DNA from: G963676655 sp963676655
Lineage (GTDB): Bacteria > Verrucomicrobiota > Lentisphaeria > Victivallales > Victivallaceae
Length of the DNA: 64,000 bases
Reading direction: 5' to 3'
NCBI GenBank assembly: GCA_963676655.2
Contig: CAXXKX010000003.1
Span: forward strand, 4,526,001 to 4,590,000
A program made the translations under genes and the position numbers. Below are positions 8,251-17,060 of the stretch, in pieces (within the stretch, counting starts at the first letter, position 1; every line of letters starts with the position of its first letter). The notes beneath the pieces are model-generated. The model made no database searches and was not told the origin of the DNA. It saw only the letters and a program-made list of their open reading frames with translations.

Positions 8251-9279
8251 ATGTATTGGAAGAATATCGAGATTAATAATGCCGCTGAACTGGTTGATGT
8301 TGACGGTGGCGTTATGCCGGTCCGTTATCCGCAGGCGATGAAGCCTTTTTTGAATGAATCCGCGCAAAATATTATGTATAATACCGCGCATACTGAATTG
8401 CGTTTTGTCGCGACGGGTGACCAGTTGCCGGAGATTACCCTTTCGACTACTGAATCGCGTCAGGCTTATGCCGTTATTTTTCGCGGGCAATTCTGCCAGA
8501 GGAACATTATTTCTCTATCGACTGAACCACAGGTAATCAAGTTTCAGGCAAACGAAAATTTATCGAAGTTGTCTTCGGAATATACTTCATCAATGGCTTT
8601 TTCTCCGAACGTCTGGCGCGTGATCATTTCCGAACAACCGATAATTATTCACGATGTGCGGGGAGAATGTCGTCCTCCGAACCCGGATGAATTGCCCCGA
8701 TGGCGTTACCTTACTTACGGCACCAGCATTACCCATGGAGCCAGCGCGATGCTGCCGCACCTGTCTTATGCGGCCCAGGCCGCTCGTCGGCTTGACGCAG
8801 ATCTCATTAACCTTGGACTTGGCGGTGCATGCCACTGTGAAAAAGAGATTGCCGACTGGATTGCGGCCCGGGACGATTGGGATTTTGCCACTTTGAGTTT
8901 ATCGGTCAATATGACCGGTAAGTATACGATTGAAGAGTTTGAGGATCGTGTATCATACATGGTTAATAAAGTTGCCGGGAGTAATCTTTCGCGTCCGGTT
9001 TCCTGTATTACGCTTTTTCCGCATTTTCGCGACATCGGGGTTTTGCGCGATGGCATTGGTCCGGAAAAGACAAATGCGATGCGCCAGGTTTTGCGGGATA
9101 TTGTTGCGGCATATCCGCATAATAACCTTATTTTACTGGAAGGACCGGAATTGCTGAATGATCTTTCAGGTCTGACCGAGGATTTGATACATCCGAGCGA
9201 TTATGGGATGACGCTTATAGCCGAACACCTGGTCGCTAAACTACGTCCTTTTCTTTCAAGTTTTCGTAATTTCCAATAA
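8251..9279 (+). CDS. SGNH/GDSL-type esterase with N-terminal beta domain
   Basis: 342 residues from ATG 8251, which has GAGAGGA 6-7 bases upstream; an in-frame TTG at 8236 would overlap mnmA. The N-terminal ~150 residues look like a beta-rich domain, as in two-domain carbohydrate esterases. The SGNH half starts with block I YLTYGTSITHGAS, then block II LGLGGACH, a SVNM segment at block III and block V DLIHPSDYG. No signal peptide is visible, so it is probably cytoplasmic and would act on imported acylated sugars. It probably shares a transcript with mnmA, although the functions look unrelated. Confidence 0.82.
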   Translation: MYWKNIEINNAAELVDVDGGVMPVRYPQAMKPFLNESAQNIMYNTAHTELRFVATGDQLPEITLSTTESRQAYAVIFRGQFCQRNIISLSTEPQVIKFQANENLSKLSSEYTSSMAFSPNVWRVIISEQPIIIHDVRGECRPPNPDELPRWRYLTYGTSITHGASAMLPHLSYAAQAARRLDADLINLGLGGACHCEKEIADWIAARDDWDFATLSLSVNMTGKYTIEEFEDRVSYMVNKVAGSNLSRPVSCITLFPHFRDIGVLRDGIGPEKTNAMRQVLRDIVAAYPHNNLILLEGPELLNDLSGLTEDLIHPSDYGMTLIAEHLVAKLRPFLSSFRNFQ

Positions 9280-9358
9280 GCCTGAAATATAAAAAAACTT
9301 GCCTGTTCTGATGTTTTCTCTTGATGGATTCCCATATTTTTGCCGGTTGTTCAGATTA

Positions 9359-9478
9359 TGATAATAATCGTACAGTTTGATTTTTATTTATTTGTAATTT
9401 GTTGATCACAATCTGATTAGGCTTGTCTTTGTTTTGGATTGTTTTAACTTCTATGAAAATATTTTGATTGAGTGTTGA
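9359..9478. repeat. Upstream block resembling 34499-34600
   Basis: Contains TGATAATAATCGT-AC-GTTTGATT, later TCTTTGTTTTG and ATTGAGTG. The same three blocks occur in the same order upstream of apgM (34499 onward). The rest of the 9280-9513 gap has no gene. Confidence 0.4.
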
Positions 9479-9480
9479 AA

Positions 9481-9512
9481 AATTGCTATATAGCAATTAT
9501 ATTTATTGCTAT
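9481..9512. promoter_or_regulatory. Palindromic operator upstream of GntR/LacI regulator
   Basis: 9481-9498 is a perfect 18-bp palindrome, AATTGCTATATAGCAATT. A third half-site ATTGCTAT follows at 9505-9512, directly before the ATG at 9514. Placement suggests autoregulation by the GntR-LacI protein it precedes. Confidence 0.6.
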
Positions 9513-9513
9513 T

Positions 9514-10560
9514 ATGAAATTTAAATATACGGAAATTGAAGAAAATTTACGGAATGCGGTAATTTCCGGGCAAATAACCGGGGCGTTGCCGCCTGAACGT
9601 TTGCTGGCGGAGCGTTTCGGTGTTTCTTATTTGACGGTGCGCCGGGCGATCGGCAATCTGGTTGAAAGCGGTTTATTGTCGCGGGAACACGGTCGCGGAG
9701 TTTTTGTCAGTTCGCCGTCGAGAAATGTTGCCAGAAATTTCGGTTTGGGCTTCATTGTACCTGAACGGACACTTGGAAGTGAAGGCGGGTTGAGTCCTTA
9801 TTACACCGCGGTGTTCATGGGGGCAGCGGCAGAGGCGCAGCGGCAGGGATACCATGTGATATTCGGCAGTCACCTTGAACAGTTGTTGCCCTTAAACCAG
9901 CCAGGAGGCGTACGGAAAGTCGATGCGATTCTGGCGGCTACTCCTGACGATCCGAAAGTGTTTTTGGAAGCAGCAAAATATGTTCCGGTCGTTATGCTGG
10001 GGCAGGATTTTCCGGAACACAATTTTCCATCTGTTTTTGTCGATGACGTTAAAGCTGCCGGTATCGCCGTCAATCATTTGCTGAATTGCGGCCATCGCAG
10101 AATTGCGCATTGGGCGGGACGGAATGACAGCAGGTCATTTTATGCAAGGCGGACCGGTTATCGTCAAGCGCTTGAGGAGAATGGGATAAAACTTGATCCG
10201 TTACTTGAACTGGAGCCAGATGACGACTTTGATCGTTTGGCTGATTTGCTTGATTCCGATAATCCTCCCACCGCGATTTTTTGCGTGAATGATGCTTGCG
10301 CTTTCGGCGTGATAAGTTGGTGTTTGCGGCATGGAATATCCGTTCCGGAACGATTAAGTGTGGTGGGAATTGACAATTTGCATCATAGTGAGTTTTGTTA
10401 CCCGGCTTTGACGACTGTGAACATTCCGAAAAATGAGATCGGAGTGCGCAGTACGCGTAAAGCTATAAAATATCTGGAAAAACAGTTGCTTCCTGCGGAA
10501 TACCGTGAAGAACTGGAACCTGAAATAATTATTCGTGAAACTGTAAAGGAATTAAAATGA
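9514..10560 (+). CDS. GntR-HTH / LacI-type sensor fusion regulator
   Basis: 348 residues from ATG 9514. The N-terminal ~70 residues form a GntR winged helix (PPERLLAERFGVSYLTVRRA, then SREHGRGVFV). The rest is a LacI/periplasmic-binding-like sugar sensor (for example GFIVPERTLG, DAILAATPDD, VFVDDVKAAG, TAIFCVNDACAFG, VVGIDN). This is the GntR/LacI hybrid design common in arabinose-type and other sugar regulators. No Shine-Dalgarno is evident; a palindromic operator abuts the start. Its stop overlaps the GH130 start (ATGA), so it most likely senses a sugar related to that enzyme's substrate. The ligand is unknown. Confidence 0.9.
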   Translation: MKFKYTEIEENLRNAVISGQITGALPPERLLAERFGVSYLTVRRAIGNLVESGLLSREHGRGVFVSSPSRNVARNFGLGFIVPERTLGSEGGLSPYYTAVFMGAAAEAQRQGYHVIFGSHLEQLLPLNQPGGVRKVDAILAATPDDPKVFLEAAKYVPVVMLGQDFPEHNFPSVFVDDVKAAGIAVNHLLNCGHRRIAHWAGRNDSRSFYARRTGYRQALEENGIKLDPLLELEPDDDFDRLADLLDSDNPPTAIFCVNDACAFGVISWCLRHGISVPERLSVVGIDNLHHSEFCYPALTTVNIPKNEIGVRSTRKAIKYLEKQLLPAEYREELEPEIIIRETVKELK

Positions 10561-11522
10561 ATCCACTGAAAAAACATCCAATGAACCCGGTATTGTCCCA
10601 GAAAGACGTGCCGTACGAGGCAACTCTGATCTTTAATGCCGGAGTAGCGAAATACAATGGTAAATACGTTATGGTTTTCCGGAACGATTACGGTTTCGGA
10701 CCGGATCATCCGAATGGCCGGGCGGCGAAACACGGCACGAATATGGGAGTAGCGTTCAGTGATGACGGGGTCAGTTGGGAAGTTCAGAGCAAGCCCTGGA
10801 TCGAGGTGGTTGACGATCCGGAAATCAGCCGGTTTTATGATCCCCGTTTGACCGTGATAGACGGCAAATGCTATATGTGTTTCGCGGTTGATACCAGACA
10901 CGGGGTTCGCGGCGGCATTCTGGAAACTGAGGATTTCGATTCATATAAGATTCTGAATATGACCATTCCAGACAACCGCAATATGGTGCTGTTTCCGGAA
11001 AAGGTCAACGGAAATTTTGTCCGGCTCGAGCGTCCGTTCCCGGAATACAGTCGCGGTTATAAGGAAAAGTTTGATGTCTGGTTATCGCAATCCCCGGATA
11101 TGCGTTACTGGGGAGATACTGAATTGGTTCTCGGGACTGAAGATGTTCCTTTCGCGAATGCCAAGATCGGTCCCGGCGCACCGCCGATTAAAACTGAAAA
11201 GGGTTGGTTGACTACTTTTCATGCGGTCAGGAAGGTTGACCGGGAGCTTTTTTCCTGGCATCCGAACTGGAGCAAGGAATACTATGGCGGACTGATGCTG
11301 CTGGACCTGGAAAACCCGTCAAAAGTGATCGGGATGTATAACGAGCCGCTATTGAAGCCGGAAGAAAAATATGAACTTGAAGGATTCCGCGGCAGCGTGA
11401 TCTTTCCTGGCGGCATGATTCTGGAAGACAGTGGTGAAGTCAAGATCTATTACGGGGCGGCCGATACGGTCGAGGCGCTGGCGACTGCTGATGTCGGCGA
11501 CCTGTTGGCGCTTTGCACCTGA
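10557..11522 (+). CDS. GH130 family beta-mannoside phosphorylase-like enzyme
   Basis: 321 residues with no signal peptide, hence cytoplasmic. A five-bladed propeller of the GH130 type is suggested by FNAGVAKYNGKYVMVFRND, SRFYDPRL, NRNMVLFPEK and GPGAPPIKT. Known members phosphorolyse mannosyl-glucose, mannobiose or mannosyl-GlcNAc; which applies here cannot be decided. It overlaps the upstream GntR/LacI regulator by 4 bp (ATGA), showing co-transcription and probably translational coupling. A near-identical C-terminus at 2-124 shows there are at least two closely related copies nearby. It converges on an AraC gene starting from the other side, with an 8-bp gap. Confidence 0.88.
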   Translation: MNPLKKHPMNPVLSQKDVPYEATLIFNAGVAKYNGKYVMVFRNDYGFGPDHPNGRAAKHGTNMGVAFSDDGVSWEVQSKPWIEVVDDPEISRFYDPRLTVIDGKCYMCFAVDTRHGVRGGILETEDFDSYKILNMTIPDNRNMVLFPEKVNGNFVRLERPFPEYSRGYKEKFDVWLSQSPDMRYWGDTELVLGTEDVPFANAKIGPGAPPIKTEKGWLTTFHAVRKVDRELFSWHPNWSKEYYGGLMLLDLENPSKVIGMYNEPLLKPEEKYELEGFRGSVIFPGGMILEDSGEVKIYYGAADTVEALATADVGDLLALCT

Positions 11523-11529
11523 TTGCAAG

Positions 11530-12387
11530 TTAAAGCTGTAATTTAAGTTTACGATATTCCCGGGGCGAAAACCCGGTTGACTTGCTGAACATTCGTGAAA
11601 AATAATGCTGGTTTTCTATGCCGATTATTTCACTGATCCGGCCGATGCTCAAATCTGTAGTGTCAAGATAGTGACAGGCATGTCGAACTTTCAGGTTATT
11701 TAAATATTCTATCGGCGAGAGGCCGGTCCCTTCCTTGAATATCACTGAAAAGCGACTGACTGACAGGCTGACGGATTTAGCCATTTCCTGTAATGTAAGT
11801 GAATTGGCGAGATTACTCTGCATAAACTCAATGGCTTTGTCCACCGCTTGACGAATACGTGCTTCCGGTTGGGATTCGGCCCCGGAGAAACAGATTGCGC
11901 CAAGTAAATGGCGAAGTATCTGGGACGCGGTTATCAAAGTTTGCAGTTTCATGTCTTTTGAGACGCATTTAAAATAGTCGTTATAGATACTTTGTACTTG
12001 ATTGAAGATCATTTCCGGAGGATGCAGAATAACCGGTCTATTCATGAATGCGCCGGCATGCCTGCCTGAATAATGGGTCCAGTTAATGTTCCACGTCATA
12101 TTTCGTTCCGAACCGTACGAATGTGGACATCCGGCCGGAATGACCATAATATCTCCCGGCAGAATTTTATGTTTTGCTTTTTCAAATCCGAAGAAGCCAT
12201 GACCGCTTTCACAGATAATCAAAATATAAGAATCAATCCCGGCAGGACGTTCAATAGAGCCTTCTTTCCTTATATACTTGCCGAAATGCGTAGGATGCAG
12301 GCCAGAAGTAAGTTCGTGCTGCTCGAGCATTCGCCGTATTTCCTGCGGCAGAATGCTTCCGGTTGATCTTGGTTTGTGATTTGTCAT
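11530..12387 (-). CDS. AraC-family transcriptional regulator
   Basis: 285 residues. The N-terminal half is a cupin-like sensor (SGHGFFGFEKAKHKILPGD). The C-terminal ~100 residues hold the two AraC helix-turn-helix units (SLTLQEMAKSVSLSVSRF and IGRISEIIGIENQHYFSRMF, then GFSPREYRK). It is divergent from the UroD-like gene at 12495, so it likely controls that gene from the shared 107-bp intergenic region. The effector would be a sugar or aglycone. Confidence 0.92.
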   Translation of the reverse strand: MTNHKPRSTGSILPQEIRRMLEQHELTSGLHPTHFGKYIRKEGSIERPAGIDSYILIICESGHGFFGFEKAKHKILPGDIMVIPAGCPHSYGSERNMTWNINWTHYSGRHAGAFMNRPVILHPPEMIFNQVQSIYNDYFKCVSKDMKLQTLITASQILRHLLGAICFSGAESQPEARIRQAVDKAIEFMQSNLANSLTLQEMAKSVSLSVSRFSVIFKEGTGLSPIEYLNNLKVRHACHYLDTTDLSIGRISEIIGIENQHYFSRMFSKSTGFSPREYRKLKLQL

Positions 12388-12494
12388 AACAGTAAAATAG
12401 TGTACAAAATAAGTTTTTCGTGCATTTTATTTATTTATATGTTGTAATATAATATAAAAATTGCAATTAACAAACTGTTTTAAGGAATGTGACA
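12388..12494. promoter_or_regulatory. Divergent promoter region AraC / UroD-like
   Basis: AT-rich region between divergent starts. TATAAT at 12448-12453 points to the UroD-like gene, with a weak -35. The short palindrome ATTGCAAT lies just downstream. AAGGA at 12482-12486 is the ribosome site that supports ATG 12495. Confidence 0.45.
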
Positions 12495-13739
12495 ATGACT
12501 ACGGCCGGAGATCGTGAAATACTTAGAGGACTTGCCGCAAGATATGCTGAAATTGTTTTTTCGCAAGATATGGAAAACCGCCGGGATATCTGGCGGCGGA
12601 CCAATGACCTGATTGAGCGCAGTGTCCCGTTTATTATCGAAGATAACGGCTCATACTTTAAAGACCTGATGCCGGGCCTGGAATGTGAAGGGGAAACAGA
12701 GCAGGGTTTTGAACGTTATCTCAGAAGAGCCATTTGCAATTATGAAAATATTCCTGATGATCGAATTTACTATTCGTTTTTCCCGGTGGAGTGGAAGATT
12801 TCCCGTCCGGCAATCTGTCCGGTAGAAATTACCAGGGCCGCTGATGCACAGGGGCGTTTTCTGGGTTACGAAACCGATAAGCCTTTGGCCGACCTTGGAC
12901 CCGGACTGAAAAAACTGCGTCGCGAACCGTTTAAGGTTAACCGAGAGGGGACTTATCGGGAAGTCGAATTGGCGAAAGATATTTTCGGCGATTTGCTGCC
13001 GGTGAAAATTACTACCAATGCCGGCACTTCGACCGGAAACGGCATGGCGCAAAAGGCGGTTACTTTGATGGGGATGGACAACTTTTACATGGCTATGCTG
13101 GATCAACCGGATAATGTGCATCGTTTTTTTGAGTTTGTGGCAGATGAATCAGTGGATTATATGAATTGGCTGATCAAAGAAGAGCTGTTTTGTCTGAATA
13201 ATGACGCGCATTGGGTTGGTTCCGGCAGTATCGGTTATTGCCGGGAACTGCCGCGCCGGGACATTCCTGAGTCCGGGCCTTATCTGCCGGAAGACTGCTG
13301 GTGTTTTATCGAGGCCCAGGAGGCGGTCGGATTGCCGAATGATATGTTTACCGAGTTTATTTTTCCCTACATGAACCGGGTGGCGCAGTATTACGGTTTG
13401 GTGTATTATGGATGCTGCGAACCTGTCCATGAATTCTGGCCCACGTTGAAAAATGTCAAAAACTTACGGAAGATCACCATTTCTCCGTGGTGCAATCAGG
13501 AGATTATGGCCGGAACTGTCGGCCGGAATGTCGTGTTGTCCCGCAAACCGCATCCGATGCAATTATGCGGCGAAAATTTCAGTGCAGAAGGATTTACCGC
13601 TCATATCAAAGAGTCGCTTGATATTGCCAAAGATAACTTTATTGAACTGATTTTCCGCGATACCAATCCGCTGAATGGCGGCATGAAAGAACGTCTGGCT
13701 GAAGCCTGCGGCATCGTCAAAACATTGATCGGCCGCTAA
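12495..13739 (+). CDS. Uroporphyrinogen decarboxylase-family (UroD/MtaA-like) protein
   Basis: 414 residues from ATG 12495. The TIM-barrel C-terminal half resembles the UroD/corrinoid methyltransferase superfamily: a substrate-loop region (TTNAGTSTGNGM), then YYGCCEPVHEFWPTL at the position where MtaA-type enzymes place zinc ligands, then TISPWCNQE. It is far longer and more divergent than true HemE, and no other haem genes are near. In this genomic setting (AraC regulators, sugar ABC importer, GH130) a role in metabolism of a methylated or modified carbon compound is more plausible than haem synthesis, but that is inference. A second, distant paralogue lies convergent at 13962-15011. Confidence 0.78.
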   Translation: MTTAGDREILRGLAARYAEIVFSQDMENRRDIWRRTNDLIERSVPFIIEDNGSYFKDLMPGLECEGETEQGFERYLRRAICNYENIPDDRIYYSFFPVEWKISRPAICPVEITRAADAQGRFLGYETDKPLADLGPGLKKLRREPFKVNREGTYREVELAKDIFGDLLPVKITTNAGTSTGNGMAQKAVTLMGMDNFYMAMLDQPDNVHRFFEFVADESVDYMNWLIKEELFCLNNDAHWVGSGSIGYCRELPRRDIPESGPYLPEDCWCFIEAQEAVGLPNDMFTEFIFPYMNRVAQYYGLVYYGCCEPVHEFWPTLKNVKNLRKITISPWCNQEIMAGTVGRNVVLSRKPHPMQLCGENFSAEGFTAHIKESLDIAKDNFIELIFRDTNPLNGGMKERLAEACGIVKTLIGR

Positions 13740-13750
13740 GGAGAAAGACA

Positions 13751-13959
13751 GAATATCCAATATCCAACAAGGAATGTCCAATATCCAAGGATAAACTGGG
13801 ACGGCGCGACGCGCTGAACGCGTAAAACTTTTAAGATCGGCGGACTTCGCAATGCGGACGGGACGTCCGCGCTCTCAAGGACGACGCCATTAATAGATGC
13901 TTGAATTACGGTATCTTATCCTTGGATATTGGACATTCCTTGTTCATCATTGGATATTC
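13751..13959. mobile_element. MITE-like element with 44-bp inverted ends
   Basis: Left end 13751-13794 and right end 13916-13959 are inverted copies (GAATATCCAAT ... AAGGATAA) that I count as differing at only 3 of 44 positions. The core (~120 bp) is GC-richer, with a hairpin GCGGAC...GTCCGC, and has no ORF. The element fills the whole gap between two convergent UroD-like genes. It ends 2 bp before the stop codon of the second gene, so both transcripts would run into its hairpin. Confidence 0.85.
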
Positions 13960-13961
13960 AA

Positions 13962-15011
13962 TCAAAACGCCTGGACTCTGTGTTTAAGGTCGCGACCGCT
14001 GTCTATTGCGCTTTTTGCGGTATTGTAATTTAGCGCGATAACCCGGAGGTTCCGGTCGATTGTCGCCTGGTAAATTTTTTCCATATCGTTATATTCGGGT
14101 TGGCTGAGTTGGAACGCATGATAGCCGGGAATATCGGCCAGACACGGTACAAAGTGGTCGACTTTGCCGCAGGAGTGAACCACCCCGCCGAATTTTTTCA
14201 GCATTTGAGTATCATACGGTTTAACGAACTCATCATACATTTCCGGCGAGATGTTCATGCAGGAATCGAGGCTGAGGCGAATTTTGCCAGGGTGAACCCA
14301 TCCGTAATGGATATTAAGTCCGTCAGAAGACGGGATAAGTTCGAACCAGCGTTCGATCCAGGCAATGTAGGTATCGGTGATCAACTGCATAAAATCCTTG
14401 ACCATTTGCGGATGATCGTACATATCAAGATAGATTCCGCTGCCCCAGACTACTTCGCAGATGTCGAACGCACCCTGAAGGTCCGGATGATAGATTTTGC
14501 AATATTTACTGAATTTAGGATAAGGTTTGAGTTGCTCAAGGTAGAATCTGGCGCAATCCATAACCTGTTTGCCCTGGCCGCCGTCAAGATCCGGAACTCC
14601 GGCCTCGATCAGTTTTTTTATCGCTTCAACTCCGCCTTCGACGGCATAAGCCCCGGGCAGGGTGTTGTATTCGCGGTCCATCAAATAAACTTTCGAGCCG
14701 AATAGCGAGGGCATGATATTGCTGCCGTAATTAGCGCGAATGGCCAGCGTCAAGCCGCTGCCGTCCGACAGAAAATTATTCAGTCCGCACAATTGAGATA
14801 ACATCATGGTTTCAAAAGATTTGTCTTCGATTGCATCATTGATATTGATTTTCGGCCATTCCAGCGATGACGGAATTTTTGCTTTTCGCTTGGGAACAAA
14901 AATATCGTCGGTGCATTCGCCGTCCCAGAAACGCCGCCACTGCTCAAACAGATCCTCTTCCAGTTCAGGATTAATTCTTGCTTCCAGATCATCAAGATAC
15001 TTTTTCAACAT
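13962..15011 (-). CDS. UroD/MtaA-like protein, second paralogue
   Basis: 349 residues from ATG 15011, chosen because AAAGGAC precedes it; an upstream extension to 15071 would run into the promoter region. The family signature is FGGVVHSCGKVDHFVPCL, where HSCG matches the His-X-Cys zinc motif of cobalamin-dependent methyltransferase-type UroD proteins. YGWVHPGKIRLSLDSC and GIYLDMYDHPQMVKDFM are also typical of the superfamily. It is divergent from an AraC gene and shares only weak similarity with the UroD-like protein at 12495. Likely cytoplasmic methyl- or decarboxylation chemistry; the substrate is unknown. Confidence 0.8.
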   Translation of the reverse strand: MLKKYLDDLEARINPELEEDLFEQWRRFWDGECTDDIFVPKRKAKIPSSLEWPKININDAIEDKSFETMMLSQLCGLNNFLSDGSGLTLAIRANYGSNIMPSLFGSKVYLMDREYNTLPGAYAVEGGVEAIKKLIEAGVPDLDGGQGKQVMDCARFYLEQLKPYPKFSKYCKIYHPDLQGAFDICEVVWGSGIYLDMYDHPQMVKDFMQLITDTYIAWIERWFELIPSSDGLNIHYGWVHPGKIRLSLDSCMNISPEMYDEFVKPYDTQMLKKFGGVVHSCGKVDHFVPCLADIPGYHAFQLSQPEYNDMEKIYQATIDRNLRVIALNYNTAKSAIDSGRDLKHRVQAF

Positions 15012-15037
15012 TTCTATGTCCTTTAATTGGATTTTTG

Positions 15038-15070
15038 TGTTATCTTTTGTATAGTATAATATCGATAACA
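15038..15070. promoter_or_regulatory. Dyad operator in divergent UroD/AraC promoter
   Basis: TGTTATC (15038-15044) and GATAACA (15064-15070) form a 7-bp inverted repeat with a 19-bp spacer. The spacer holds AGTATAAT, a -10-like sequence. It sits between divergent starts at 15011 and 15116, a natural site for the AraC protein. Confidence 0.5.
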
Positions 15071-15115
15071 AGTATAGTCAATCTGGATATTTGCGATAAA
15101 TACAGGACTTTTGTG

Positions 15116-15934
15116 ATGAAAGGTATTGTCAAGTCAAGACACCGGGTCAGGATACCGGAAGAACAGCGGCTGCCGTTGAATGTCCGGAGCGCCGGACACG
15201 CGGTAGTTGAGCCGGGCTGGCGTCACGCGGCGGGGATTGTTGATCGTTATAATTTTTACTGGGGAGTTACGGGAGAGACCAATTATACCGTGGATGATCG
15301 GCTATATACGACCCGGCCGGAGGAGGTGCTGGTGTTTCCGCTGAACAGTCAAATGGGAGGCGCGGAGCAGCATGTTCACGCTGAATATCGCTGGTTTACC
15401 ATGGATGGAGCAGTGGCGGAACCGTTGTTTAAGGATTTGGGACTGGAATTCTTTGTTCCGTTCCATGCCGGCAAATGTCCGGCTAAGCTGCATGAAAATC
15501 TGCTTCACAGTTTTGATGACGTGACCCCGGTGGCTGCGATGAATTCCGAGCTTATTGTTTATGAGATATTGACGGGGATAAAACTTAATCGTGAGCTGAA
15601 CTGTAAAAAGGATGAAATCCGTCGTTGCAGAGAGATCATTGACGCGGGGTTTACTGAAAGTTCGCTTGATGTGTCGACCGTGGCGGAGGAGACGGGAATT
15701 GACCGGACGGTTATGGCGCGCCAGTTCAAGGCGGTAAACGGGATGTCTCCATCAAAGTATCTGCAGAGTAAACGCCTGATGCTCGCCCTGAGATACCTTG
15801 AGTCAGGTTGCACGACCGTTGAAACCGCCGGACATTGCGGGTTCAATGACGCCGGGTATTTCGCCCGCAGTTTTAAACGTCATTTCGGCCTGACGCCGCA
15901 ATCCTGGCGCGATTCGATGTCAAACCGGGTTTAA
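15116..15934 (+). CDS. AraC-family transcriptional regulator
   Basis: 272 residues from ATG 15116, with AGGA 8 bases upstream. The N-terminal ~150 residues are a cupin-like sensor (for example NFYWGVTGETNYTV). The C-terminal AraC DNA-binding part shows DVSTVAEETGIDRTVMARQF, then GMSPSKYLQSKRL and GHCGFNDAGYFARSF, then GLTPQSWR. It is divergent from the UroD-like gene at 15011 and lies beside the ABC importer operon, so it may control either. Confidence 0.9.
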   Translation: MKGIVKSRHRVRIPEEQRLPLNVRSAGHAVVEPGWRHAAGIVDRYNFYWGVTGETNYTVDDRLYTTRPEEVLVFPLNSQMGGAEQHVHAEYRWFTMDGAVAEPLFKDLGLEFFVPFHAGKCPAKLHENLLHSFDDVTPVAAMNSELIVYEILTGIKLNRELNCKKDEIRRCREIIDAGFTESSLDVSTVAEETGIDRTVMARQFKAVNGMSPSKYLQSKRLMLALRYLESGCTTVETAGHCGFNDAGYFARSFKRHFGLTPQSWRDSMSNRV

Positions 15935-16013
15935 TCTAAAAAACGCAGTTGAAATTCGGTATAACCGGTAAAATAGCCAAGCCACGATTCGAACCGAAAA
16001 AGAATATTCTTAA

Positions 16014-16035
16014 TTTCGTGCTCTTTCGTGGTTAA
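16014..16035. repeat. Partial family B repeat
   Basis: TTTCGTG-CTC-TTTCGTGGTTAA matches only the terminal TTTCGTG part of the dispersed repeats at 2895, 28365 and 32812. It lies between the AraC gene and the ABC permease stop. Confidence 0.45.
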
Positions 16036-16037
16036 AC

Positions 16038-17039
16038 TTATTCTGTTTCGGCGGTCAATTTATGTTTGATGAAATCAATGCCCACGGCGCTGACGATAAT
16101 AACGCCGATGATGATTTCCTGGAAATAATTTTCCAATCCGAGCATAGTACAGCCATTGCGCAGTACGGCCATGATCAGCGCGCCGATAAATGAACCGAAA
16201 ACGCCGCCTTCGCCGCCGTTGAGCGAACCGCCGCCGATAACTACCGCGGCAATAATATCAAGTTCCATCCCCATCGCCGCGGTCGGATCGCCGACATTCA
16301 GGTTCCCGTATTGCATAACCCCGGCTATCCCGAGAAACATTCCGCAAATCGCGTAAATCAGCACCCGGGTTGTTTTAACCTTGATCCCGCACAGACGGGC
16401 GGTCTGCTCATTCGACCCGATGGCATAGATGCGCCGCCCGAACACCGTATGCCGCAGAACAACATACATCAGCACCAGCAGGATCAGCATCAGCCAGACC
16501 CCCGGCGCAACCAGCAGCCATTTCGGTTCTGGCTGCACATTCATCGTGTTCTGCAGAAAATTATCCGGGGTGATAACCGTCTGATTCTTGGCCAGCATCT
16601 TGGCGGTCCCGCGCGCTACCTGCATCATGCCGAGAGTGACAATAAACGGCACGATTTTCAATGAAGTCGAAATCAATCCATTGAGCAAGCCGCACAAAGC
16701 ACAGATCGCGATACCGCAGGCTGCCCCGATCAAAGCCACGCTCCAGGAAGCGGTTTCAGCCTCGGAACCGCCCAGCAGGGAAATAACCAAAGCCGTGACC
16801 ACCATACTTAAAGCAATTTGCGACCCCGCACTGAGGTCGATCCCCCCGCTGACAATTACCAGGGTCATGCCGATCGCGCCGATTGCCACGATCACGGTCT
16901 GGGTAATAATCGTTTGAGTATTGAGCAGTGAAATAAAATTAGCGTCAGCCGGGGCTTTGACCGCGAAAAAAACATAAACCAGAATCAGGCCCAGTACCGG
17001 CCCGAGCGTCACCAATAATTTTTTAATTTTATTCTTCAT
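16038..17039 (-). CDS. Rbs-type sugar ABC transporter permease
   Basis: A 333-residue integral membrane protein of the RbsC/XylH class (BPD_transp_2) with 8-10 hydrophobic segments. Typical motifs are VSGGIDLSAGSQIALSMV and VIGGGSLNGGEGGVFGSFIG. It forms the channel for the ATPase at 17061 and receives sugar from the binding protein at 18556. It is the last gene of the three-gene minus-strand operon, 21 bp after the ATPase. GAGGGA lies immediately before the ATG, which is unusually tight spacing. Confidence 0.94.
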   Translation of the reverse strand: MKNKIKKLLVTLGPVLGLILVYVFFAVKAPADANFISLLNTQTIITQTVIVAIGAIGMTLVIVSGGIDLSAGSQIALSMVVTALVISLLGGSEAETASWSVALIGAACGIAICALCGLLNGLISTSLKIVPFIVTLGMMQVARGTAKMLAKNQTVITPDNFLQNTMNVQPEPKWLLVAPGVWLMLILLVLMYVVLRHTVFGRRIYAIGSNEQTARLCGIKVKTTRVLIYAICGMFLGIAGVMQYGNLNVGDPTAAMGMELDIIAAVVIGGGSLNGGEGGVFGSFIGALIMAVLRNGCTMLGLENYFQEIIIGVIIVSAVGIDFIKHKLTAETE

Positions 17040-17060
17040 TCCCTCTTGCTTTCAAATTGA

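Noticed and set aside
12495..15011. HemE (haem synthesis) pair
   Set aside because: Both proteins are too diverged, differ strongly from each other, and no haem genes are near.
15965..16012. GGTTCGAATC on the minus strand, like a tRNA T-loop
   Set aside because: The flanking bases do not pair as a T-stem and no acceptor, D or anticodon arm could be built.
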